From contig JALORV010000072.1 of NCBI GenBank assembly GCA_025458735.1, positions 1 to 5,384 on the forward strand: DNA of 5,384 nucleotides, read 5' to 3'. Below, piece after piece: positions 1-5,384 of this stretch (its first letter is position 1; each line of letters begins with the position of its first letter). The notes below the pieces were generated by a model. It worked only from the letters and a program-made list of their open reading frames with translations. It had not been told where the DNA came from and did no database searches. The stretch comes from Burkholderiaceae bacterium (GTDB lineage Bacteria > Pseudomonadota > Gammaproteobacteria > Burkholderiales > Burkholderiaceae). A program made the position numbers and the translations under genes.

Positions 1-126
1 GCGACCGACCGCAACGGCCGCGCCCACTGCACCGATGCTTGCGTACGCGCGACGACTGCCGCCTGCGTCAGGCCGCGGCCCGCGCGCTGAGGCCTTCGGC
101 GCGCGCAGCAGTCTTCCAGAGCCTCC
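1..126. other. Downstream flank of the efflux operon, no assignable gene
   Basis: Beyond the permease stop the only structure seen is the hairpin at 81-105. A plus-strand frame open from the left edge to a TGA at 88-90 has mostly G or C at third positions, so it could be the end of a convergent gene. Its short product (ATDRNGRAHC...) matches nothing I recognise. The antisense frame sharing those third positions is equally open, so strand cannot be settled. Confidence 0.3.
81..105 (-). terminator. GC-rich hairpin downstream of the RND operon (possible terminator, no U-tract)
   Basis: The transcript of the minus strand can fold into 7 GC pairs (CGCGCGC with GCGCGCG), one C-A mismatch, 2 more pairs and a 5-nt loop. 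It begins 21 nt after the permease stop codon. No run of T follows on the minus strand, so it is at best a non-canonical terminator or a 3'-end stabilising structure. Such dyads also arise by chance in DNA this GC-rich. Confidence 0.25.
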
Positions 127-3100
127 TCAGGGAGCGGCCGGTCCCGGAACGCCAGCGCCGGCGGCCGCTTCCACCCCGGGCCGACGCACGCGGAACCATG
201 CGGCGTAAAGCGCCGGCAGGAACAGCAGCGTCAGCGCGGTGGCGACGATCAGGCCACCCATGATTGCAATCGCCATCGGCCCCCAGAAGACGCTGCGCGA
301 CAGCGGGATCATGGCGAGCACCGCGGCTGCCGCCGTCAGCACGATCGGGCGCAGCCGTCGCACGGCGGCCTCGACGATCGCGTCCCACGTCGGCAGCCCG
401 GACGCGCGATCGCGTTCGATCTGGTCGATCAGGATCACCGAGTTGCGGATGATCATGCCGAACAGCGCAATGACACCGAGCTGGGCCACGAAGCCGAACG
501 GCGCGCGGAAAACGAGCAGCGCCAGGGACGCCCCGATCAGTCCGAGCGGGCCGGTGAGAAACACCAGCATCGAGCGCGAGAAAGAATGCAGCTGCAGCAT
601 CAGCAGCGTGAAGACGATGAACAGCATCAAGGGAATGTTCACCGCGATTGCGCTGCCCGCCTTGGAAGACTCTTCGGCCGCGCCGGCCACGGCGATCTCG
701 AAGCCGTCAGGCATGCGCTTCCTGAGTTCGGCCAGGCGCGGGTCGGCCGCGATCTGCGCCGAGACGGTCGGCCCCTGGATGCCGGGGCGCACGTCGCTCT
801 GCACCGTGATGGCGTAATCGCGGTCCTGGCGCCAGATGATGCCGGGCTCCCAGCCGAGTTCGATCTTCACCAGCTGCGACAGCGGAACCGAGCGCCCGGA
901 GGCGGTGGCGATGTTGGCTTCCGCCAGGCGCGACATGACGGCGCGTTCATCGAGTGGCTGGCGCAGCACGATGTCGATCAGCTGGTCGCCTTCGCGGAAC
1001 TGCCCGATGGTCGAGCCCGACAGGATGGTCTGCGCCGCGCGGGCCAGCGTCTGCGTGGTGATGCCCAGCGCGCGGGCGCGGTCCTGGTCGAGCGTCATCG
1101 CCAGCCGCTTGACGCTCTCGTTCCAGTTGTCATTGACGCCGCGCGTGCTGGCGTTGGCGCGCATCAACTCCTTCAGTTCGTCGGCGATGGCGCGGACCGT
1201 GCGCGCGTCCGGCCCCTGCACGCGGAACTGCACCGGATACGGCACCGGCGGCCCGTTGGGCAGCAGCTTCACGCGGCCGCGCAGATTCGGGAAGTCTTCC
1301 TGGAACAGCTGCGTGATGCGGGCCTGCAGCGCGTTGCGGCCCGCCAGGCTCTTCGGCGTGACGACCACTTCGGCCAGGTTGGTGTTGCCGAACTGCTGGT
1401 CCTGCGGCAGATAGAAGCGCGGTGCACCGGTGCCGATGTAGCTGACGTACCAGTCGAGTTCCGGCTGGCGCGCCAGCCAGCGCTCGAAGCGGCGCGCCTC
1501 CTCCTCGGTCGCCTGCAGGCTGGAACCCTCCGGCAGCCACAGGTTGACGACCAGCTCGAGCCGGCTCGAGTCCGGGAAGAACTGCTGCTCGATGAAGCGG
1601 AAGCCGCCGATGCCGAGCGCGAGCGCCGCCAGCGTGATCGCAATGACGGTCTTGCGCCACTCGATGCAGGCGTCAACGATGCGCCGGAAGCGACGGTAAA
1701 ACGGCGTGTCGAACAGTTCGGCATCGTCGTGCACGCCGGCCTTGGGCTTCACCTTGAGCAGCCACACGCCGAGCAGCGGCACGAACAGGACGGCGACGAA
1801 CCACGAGATCACGAGCGCCAGCGCGGTCACCTGGAAGATCGACATCGTGTACTCGCCGGCCACCGACTGCGCCAGCGCGATCGGCAGGAAGCCGACGGCG
1901 GTGATCAGCGTGCCGGTCAGCATCGGCATCGCCGTCGTCTGGTACATCGCCGTCACTGCCACGGCCTTGCTGGCCCCTTCCTCGAGCTTGCGCACCATCA
2001 TCTCGACCGCGATGATCGCGTCGTCCACCAGCAGGCCGAGCGCGATGATCAGCGCCCCGAGCGAGATCTTGTGCAGGTTGATGCCGAGCATCCACATCCC
2101 GAGCATCGTGATGGCCAGCACCAGCGGAATGGTGGCCAGCACCACCAGCCCGGGACCCGGATCGATGCGCAGAGGCCGGGTGTGCAGGCCGAGACTCAGG
2201 AACGACACCGCCAGCACGATCGCCAGCGCCTCGACCAGCACGCGCAGGAATTCGTTGACCGAGGTCGACACGGCGCGCGGCTGGTCGGCGATCTTGACCA
2301 TGTCGATGCCGACCGGAAGCGCCGCCTCCAGCCTGCGCTCGGCGGCAGCGAGGTCGTGGCCGAGGCGGATGATGTCGCCGCCCTTGACCATCGACACGCC
2401 CAGGCCGATCACCTCGTGACCCTCGGCGCCTGGAAAGCCGGCGCGCATCCTGTCGCGCGGCGGATCGGTGTACGCGCGCGTCACCGTGGCGATGTCTGCC
2501 AGGCGGTAGGTGATGCCGTTGGCGCGGATCGGCAGCTGGCGCAGGTCGTCGAGCGAGCGGAACTCGCCGGAGATGCGCACCTGCAGGTTGTCGGTCGGCA
2601 GCACCAGCACGCCGGAGCCTTCCACTGCGTTCTGCGCGGCGATCTGCGCGGCGAGCTGGGCAATGTCCAGGCCGATCTGCGCCAGCTTGCGGTGCGAGAT
2701 CTCGATGAAGATCTTCTCGTCCTGCACGCCGAACAGGTCGACCTTCGCCACGTTGGGAACGCGCAGCAGCTGCTGGCGGATCGCCTCCACGTGGTCCTTC
2801 AGCTCGCGATAGCTGAAGCCGTCGGTGGAGAACGCGAACATCACGCCGTAGACGTCGCCGAACTCGTCGTTGAAAAACGGTCCCTGCACGTTCGGCGGCA
2901 GGCTGCCGCGGATGTCGCTGACCTTCTTGCGCACCTGGTACCAGGCATCGGCCACGTCGCGGCCGCGCTTGGATTCGTCGACCTGCACGAAGATCAGCGT
3001 CTCGCCCGGCTTGCTGTAGGAGCGAATACGGTCGAGGCCCGGCGTCTCCTGCAGCTTCTTCTCGATGCGGTCGGTCACCTGCTCGGCCATCTGGGTGGCG

Positions 3101-3309
3101 GTGGCGCCGGGCCAGTAGGCCCGCACGACCATCACGCGGAAGGTGAACGGCGGATCCTCGTCCTGGCCGAGGTTCATGAACGCGAACAGGCCGCCGATCA
3201 GCAGCACCACCATCAGGTAGCGCAGCAGCGGCGCGTGCTCGACTGCCCACGCCGACAGGTTGAAGCCGGACGAGCCGGTAAGAGCCGAATCCGGCTCGAC
3301 AGGCGCCAT
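127..3309 (-). CDS. RND-family proton-antiport efflux permease (AcrB/TriC-like, HAE type)
   Basis: Inner-membrane pump subunit that would exchange protons for small amphiphilic compounds and pass them to an adaptor and outer-membrane channel. The 1060-residue length matches the family. Layout: TM1 about 30-47; first large periplasmic loop 48-350; TM2-TM6 about 352-517; amphipathic linker near 531-547; TM7 about 553-572; second periplasmic loop 573-886; TM8-TM12 about 888-1036; then an Ala/Gly/Pro-rich tail (1041-1060). TM4 carries the Asp-Asp proton-relay pair (D429-D430, motif GLLVDDAIIAVE). At the TM10 position of the AcrB lysine there is R955 (GMIIRNSVILID). The ATG at 3309 lies 4 bp after the adaptor stop and has a good Shine-Dalgarno, so the pair is an operon. 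No frameshift or internal stop is visible. It resembles the TriC-type branch more than AcrB in the TM2-TM4 stretch (LGLHTRPLRID, NLHKISLGALIIALG). That subgroup placement is from memory of the family, and the substrate cannot be deduced. Confidence 0.97.
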   Translation of the reverse strand: MAPVEPDSALTGSSGFNLSAWAVEHAPLLRYLMVVLLIGGLFAFMNLGQDEDPPFTFRVMVVRAYWPGATATQMAEQVTDRIEKKLQETPGLDRIRSYSKPGETLIFVQVDESKRGRDVADAWYQVRKKVSDIRGSLPPNVQGPFFNDEFGDVYGVMFAFSTDGFSYRELKDHVEAIRQQLLRVPNVAKVDLFGVQDEKIFIEISHRKLAQIGLDIAQLAAQIAAQNAVEGSGVLVLPTDNLQVRISGEFRSLDDLRQLPIRANGITYRLADIATVTRAYTDPPRDRMRAGFPGAEGHEVIGLGVSMVKGGDIIRLGHDLAAAERRLEAALPVGIDMVKIADQPRAVSTSVNEFLRVLVEALAIVLAVSFLSLGLHTRPLRIDPGPGLVVLATIPLVLAITMLGMWMLGINLHKISLGALIIALGLLVDDAIIAVEMMVRKLEEGASKAVAVTAMYQTTAMPMLTGTLITAVGFLPIALAQSVAGEYTMSIFQVTALALVISWFVAVLFVPLLGVWLLKVKPKAGVHDDAELFDTPFYRRFRRIVDACIEWRKTVIAITLAALALGIGGFRFIEQQFFPDSSRLELVVNLWLPEGSSLQATEEEARRFERWLARQPELDWYVSYIGTGAPRFYLPQDQQFGNTNLAEVVVTPKSLAGRNALQARITQLFQEDFPNLRGRVKLLPNGPPVPYPVQFRVQGPDARTVRAIADELKELMRANASTRGVNDNWNESVKRLAMTLDQDRARALGITTQTLARAAQTILSGSTIGQFREGDQLIDIVLRQPLDERAVMSRLAEANIATASGRSVPLSQLVKIELGWEPGIIWRQDRDYAITVQSDVRPGIQGPTVSAQIAADPRLAELRKRMPDGFEIAVAGAAEESSKAGSAIAVNIPLMLFIVFTLLMLQLHSFSRSMLVFLTGPLGLIGASLALLVFRAPFGFVAQLGVIALFGMIIRNSVILIDQIERDRASGLPTWDAIVEAAVRRLRPIVLTAAAAVLAMIPLSRSVFWGPMAIAIMGGLIVATALTLLFLPALYAAWFRVRRPGVEAAAGAGVPGPAAP
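1555..1570. repeat. Perfect 16-bp palindrome inside the RND permease gene
   Basis: CTCGAGCCGGCTCGAG reads identically on both strands. It encodes part of the SSRLEL segment at the start of the second periplasmic loop (about residues 581-586). It is probably a by-product of codon choice for Ser-Arg-Leu-Glu in GC-rich DNA, since all codons there are in the normal frame and the protein is uninterrupted. Confidence 0.6.
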
Positions 3310-3313
3310 CGCC

Positions 3314-4435
3314 TCAGCCCTTCTTCGCCGGTTCGGGCTTGAGCGTGGCTGGCGCGCGCGGCGCCAGCTCGGAGGCTGTCGACAGCAGCCGAACCTTCTG
3401 GCCCTCCTTGAGCTGGTGCACCCCGGCGGTGACGACGATGTCGCCGGCGGAGAGTCCTTCGCCGATCACCACTTCGTTGCCGGCCACGTTGTCGATGCGC
3501 ACCTGGGTGCGCCGCACCGTCTGCGTCGCCGGGTCGTAGCGCCATGCATGGGTGGTGCCCGATTCCGCCTGCAGCGCCTGCAATGGAACGGTGATGATCG
3601 GCCGCGGCATCGGCGTTGTGAAAGCAACGGTGGCCGTCATCCCGAGCTGGATGCTCGGTGGCGGGTCCACCAGTTCGATGCGCGCCGCAAAGGTGCGCGT
3701 AGCGGCGTCGGCGACCGGGGCCAGCTCGCGCAGCCGGCCCTTGACCGGCGGACCGCCGGCCCACAGCCGCACCTCGATCTCGCGGGCCGCCTTCAGCAAC
3801 GCCAGCTGCTGTTCCGGAATGCCGATCAGCACTTCCTTTTCACCGGTGCGTGCCAGCCGGATCACCGACTGGCCGGCAGCAACCACCTGTCCCACTTCGG
3901 CGTCGATGCCGATCACGACCGCATCGTGCGGCGCACGCAGCACCGAGTAGCCGGCCTGGTTGCCGCTCGACCGCGCGCTGGCCTCGGCCTGCAGAGTGCG
4001 GGCCTCGGCGGCATCGAGCGCAGCCTTGCGGCGGTCGAGTTCGGCCTGGCTGATGAAGCCCTTGAGCTGCAGTTCCTGGAAGCGGCGGTAGTCGGCGCGC
4101 TGCTGGTCGCGATCGACCCGCGCCGCCTCGAGCCCCGCCTCCGCAGCCTGCAGCGCCAGCCGGTAGTCCTGGGCATCGAGCGTGGCCAGCGGCTGGCCGG
4201 CCCTGACCGCCTGGCCGACTTCGACCTGTCGCTGCGTCAGCCGGCCGGCCACCTGAAAGCCGGCGCGGGTCTCGATGCGCGGCCGGACTTCGCCCGCAAA
4301 TTCGGCCACCGCAGAGTTCGCCTGCGGCACGATGGTCACGGCGCGAATCGGCCGGATGTCCTCGGCCGGCGGCACGGCCGGGCGGCAGGCAGCGAGGAGC
4401 AGGAGCAGAACGATCGCGAGCGCTGGGAAACGCAT
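3314..4435 (-). CDS. RND efflux periplasmic adaptor (membrane fusion) lipoprotein
   Basis: Periplasmic adaptor that would bridge the downstream RND permease to an outer-membrane channel. The 373-residue protein starts with a short lipoprotein signal: basic MR, a hydrophobic run at 5-15, and lipobox LAAC with C17 as the predicted lipidated residue. Next come the first half of the lipoyl/barrel-sandwich domain (about 57-91, with VEVGQAVRAGQPLATLD), a helical hairpin rich in Ala, Glu, Arg and Gln (about 92-158), the second lipoyl half (about 163-195, with LRAPHDAVVIGIDAEVGQVV), a beta-barrel domain (about 198-275, including RLRELAPVADAATRTF) and a membrane-proximal domain (about 278-350). The tail is Pro/Lys/Ala-rich. 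The ATG at 4435 is chosen because it begins the signal peptide directly. It lacks a clear Shine-Dalgarno and sits about 25 nt below the predicted transcription start. It is the first gene of the efflux operon. TriABC-type pumps can have two adaptors; only one is seen here. Confidence 0.97.
   Translation of the reverse strand: MRFPALAIVLLLLLAACRPAVPPAEDIRPIRAVTIVPQANSAVAEFAGEVRPRIETRAGFQVAGRLTQRQVEVGQAVRAGQPLATLDAQDYRLALQAAEAGLEAARVDRDQQRADYRRFQELQLKGFISQAELDRRKAALDAAEARTLQAEASARSSGNQAGYSVLRAPHDAVVIGIDAEVGQVVAAGQSVIRLARTGEKEVLIGIPEQQLALLKAAREIEVRLWAGGPPVKGRLRELAPVADAATRTFAARIELVDPPPSIQLGMTATVAFTTPMPRPIITVPLQALQAESGTTHAWRYDPATQTVRRTQVRIDNVAGNEVVIGEGLSAGDIVVTAGVHQLKEGQKVRLLSTASELAPRAPATLKPEPAKKG
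3318..3326 (-). promoter_or_regulatory. Ribosome binding site for the RND permease, inside the adaptor 3' end
   Basis: On the minus strand GAAGAAGGG lies in the last codons of the adaptor gene, ending 8 nt before the permease ATG at 3309. It supports that start, and tight coupling with the adaptor whose stop codon lies between the site and the ATG. Confidence 0.7.
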
Positions 4436-4452
4436 GCAGAGACCAGTAAATA

Positions 4453-4466
4453 ACTGACCGGTCAGT
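4453..4466. promoter_or_regulatory. Perfect 14-bp palindromic operator, probably for a TetR/AcrR-family repressor
   Basis: ACTGACCGGTCAGT is a perfect inverted repeat, flanked on each side by TATT when read on the minus strand. Its upstream edge touches the -10 box (4467-4472) and it covers the expected transcription start near 4460, so a bound protein should block initiation. Short uninterrupted dyads at this position are common operators of TetR/AcrR-family repressors of efflux operons; assignment to that family is inference. Further CAGT/ACTG half-site copies lie at 4444-4447 and near 4473-4477. No regulator gene is adjacent: the upstream neighbour is crcB on the same strand. Confidence 0.7.
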
Positions 4467-4496
4467 AATATAGTCAGGCCAGCGGCGGGCAGTCAA
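4467..4496 (-). promoter_or_regulatory. Sigma-70-type promoter of the RND efflux operon
   Basis: On the minus strand TTGACT (4496-4491) is followed by 18 bp and TATATT (4472-4467). Each hexamer matches consensus at 5 of 6 positions. The segment is conspicuously AT-rich at its -10 end within otherwise GC-rich DNA. Expected initiation near 4460 gives a leader of about 25 nt before the adaptor ATG at 4435. It lies after the crcB stop, so the efflux genes have their own transcription start independent of moaE-crcB. Confidence 0.75.
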
Positions 4497-4539
4497 CCAG
4501 TTTTGCGCCGCAGCAGAGAGCCCCTTGCGCCGGTTGCGC

Positions 4540-4938
4540 TCAGGCCAGCGCGCGGAACGTCATGATGCCCGCGAAGGTTGCCAGCACCGAGCCGCCCAGG
4601 TGCAGGACGACGTGCAGCAACGCTGCGCCCCACTGCTGGCCCTGCAACAGCACGACGCTCTCGGCCGAGAAGGTCGAGAAGGTCGTCAGGCCGCCGAGAA
4701 AACCGGTTACCAGCAGCAGACGCCAAAGCGGCGAAATCGAAGGTTGCAGCGCGAACGCGGCCATGGCGAGGCCGATCAGGTAAGCGCCCGCGAGATTGGC
4801 TGCGAGGGTTCCCAGCGGCAGGTGCGCCAGGCGCGGGTTGAGCCAGTACGCCAGCAGCCAGCGCAGCCATGCACCCAGCACAGCGCCGACCGCGACGGCC
4901 GCCAGCACCCCGAGCAGCGGCCCGTCGCGCGTGACCAT
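4540..4938 (-). CDS. crcB: CrcB/Fluc fluoride ion channel
   Basis: Small inner-membrane protein that lets fluoride leave the cytoplasm and so protects fluoride-sensitive enzymes. In this family two copies assemble as an antiparallel dual-topology dimer. The 132-residue length is usual, with four hydrophobic helices at about 8-32, 40-62, 70-98 and 103-128. Family signatures are visible in order: GAVLGAWLRW with R26; PLGTLAANLAG with N48 in TM2; and the TM3 break GGLTTFSTFSAE with the pore phenylalanines F87 and F90 and the polar T86, S88 and T89. The single gene fits a homodimer rather than the paired-gene form. The ATG at 4938 shares one base with the moaE stop (TGATG) and has a GGGAG box 8 nt upstream, fixing the start and suggesting translational coupling. 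No fluoride riboswitch can lie directly upstream because there is no intergenic space. Confidence 0.97.
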   Translation of the reverse strand: MVTRDGPLLGVLAAVAVGAVLGAWLRWLLAYWLNPRLAHLPLGTLAANLAGAYLIGLAMAAFALQPSISPLWRLLLVTGFLGGLTTFSTFSAESVVLLQGQQWGAALLHVVLHLGGSVLATFAGIMTFRALA

Positions 4939-5384
4939 CAGGGCCGCTCCCAGCGTTCGCGCGCATGATCGTCGCTGACGCGGGCGTCGACCCAGCGCTC
5001 ACCCGCGGGCGTGACTTCCTTCTTCCAGAACGGCGCCTCGGTCTTCAGGTAGTCCATCACGAACTCGCAGGCCGCGAAGGCCTCGCCGCGATGGGCGCTG
5101 GTGACCGCGACCAGCACGATCGGATCGGTCGGCTTCAGTTCACCGACACGATGCACGACGAGTACGTCGATCAGGTCCCAGCGGCCTCGGGCCTGCGTGA
5201 CGATCTGCTCCAGCGCCCGTTCCGTCATGCCCGGATAGTGCTCGAGCGTCATCGCACTGACGGCGTCGCCGTCGTTGCGGTCCCGCATCACGCCGACGAA
5301 ACAGGCGACCGCACCGACACGCGCATCGCCGCCCTGCAGGCGGGCGATCTCGGCACCGACATCGAAGGGTTCGTGCTGGATGCG
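4938..5384 (-). CDS. moaE: Molybdopterin synthase catalytic (large) subunit MoaE, 5' end cut by window edge
   Basis: Cytoplasmic enzyme subunit that, with the thiocarboxylated small subunit MoaD, inserts two sulfurs into cyclic pyranopterin monophosphate to make molybdopterin. The reading frame stays open to the right edge, giving 148 residues from RIQHEPFDVG; by alignment from memory with E. coli MoaE about five N-terminal residues are missing. The GTG at 5291, where a start-codon-based call could begin, is internal: conserved MoaE sequence (ARVGAVACFVG) precedes it. Conserved segments seen, in fragment numbering, are VMRDRN (R34), TLEHYPGMTE, VVHRVGELKPTD, SAHRGEAFAACEFVMDYLK and APFWKKE. 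K114 and K121 match the catalytic lysines K119 and K126 of E. coli, and H98-R99 match the conserved HR pair. MoaD and other cofactor genes would be expected to the right, outside the window. The stop overlaps the crcB start by one base. Confidence 0.97.
   Translation of the reverse strand, partial: RIQHEPFDVGAEIARLQGGDARVGAVACFVGVMRDRNDGDAVSAMTLEHYPGMTERALEQIVTQARGRWDLIDVLVVHRVGELKPTDPIVLVAVTSAHRGEAFAACEFVMDYLKTEAPFWKKEVTPAGERWVDARVSDDHARERWERP
4947..4951 (-). promoter_or_regulatory. Ribosome binding site for crcB, inside the moaE 3' end
   Basis: GGGAG on the minus strand lies 8 nt before the crcB ATG at 4938, within the last codons of moaE. It supports the ATG that overlaps the moaE stop rather than a downstream start. 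Confidence 0.65.

Noticed and set aside
586..600. ATGCAGCTGCAGCAT near-palindrome inside the permease gene
   Set aside because: Explained by the codons for LMLQLH in the coding frame; the exact dyad is only TGCAGCTGCA.
1673..3250. 525-codon minus-strand frame inside the permease gene
   Set aside because: Same-strand out-of-frame shadow: Arg/Ala/Gly-rich, low-complexity product, while the overlapping frame encodes a full RND protein.
586..3342. 918-codon plus-strand open frame opposite the RND permease
   Set aside because: It is the antisense shadow of a clear RND gene. The product is an Arg/His/Gln/Asp-rich string without recognisable domains, and such long antisense frames are typical in GC-rich genomes.
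3260..4453. 397-codon plus-strand open frame opposite the adaptor gene
   Set aside because: Antisense shadow of the adaptor; no domain recognised, and it runs into the promoter/operator region of the efflux operon.
4453..4466. Operator dyad as an intrinsic terminator for crcB
   Set aside because: With a minimal loop the stem would be only about 5 bp, weak, and followed by TATTT rather than a U-run. Its position against a good -10 box fits an operator better.
4500..4539. Repeated GGCGCAA-like motifs after the crcB stop
   Set aside because: Only short copies in GC-rich DNA; they do not form a convincing stem-loop or terminator.
4938..5291. MoaE start at the GTG at 5291
   Set aside because: Conserved MoaE residues continue in frame upstream to the window edge, so the true start is outside the window.

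Overview
The window is GC-rich, and every gene I can support lies on the minus strand. It reads from the right edge to the left: moaE (5' end cut by the window edge) – crcB – [promoter/operator] – RND adaptor – RND permease. GC-rich codon use and the style of the MoaE and RND proteins suggest a proteobacterium, most likely a betaproteobacterium (Burkholderiales or Rhodocyclales). That placement is inference from protein resemblance; no rRNA or other marker gene is present.

Right part (4540-5384): the catalytic large subunit of molybdopterin synthase (MoaE) is followed by a CrcB/Fluc-type fluoride channel. The moaE stop and crcB start share one base (TGATG), so the two are very probably co-transcribed and translationally coupled. 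This links molybdenum cofactor synthesis to a housekeeping fluoride exporter by position only; I see no shared biochemistry.

Middle (4436-4539): a 104-bp intergenic region contains a near-consensus sigma-70 promoter reading left (TTGACT, 18 bp, TATATT). A perfect 14-bp palindrome, ACTGACCGGTCAGT, abuts the -10 box and covers the expected transcription start. This is the layout of a repressor-controlled efflux promoter, of the kind TetR/AcrR-family regulators use. No regulator gene lies in the window.

Left part (127-4435): a two-gene efflux operon, made of a periplasmic adaptor lipoprotein (373 aa) and a full-length 1060-aa RND proton-antiport permease, 4 bp apart. With an outer-membrane channel, not present here, they would form a tripartite pump exporting small molecules from the inner membrane/periplasm to the outside. 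The permease has the TM4 Asp-Asp pair but Arg where AcrB has its TM10 lysine.

Positions 1-126, downstream of the permease, hold a GC-rich hairpin and no gene I can assign. I found no mobile element, CRISPR array, RNA gene or clearly novel system. The operator/promoter arrangement is the most informative non-coding signal.
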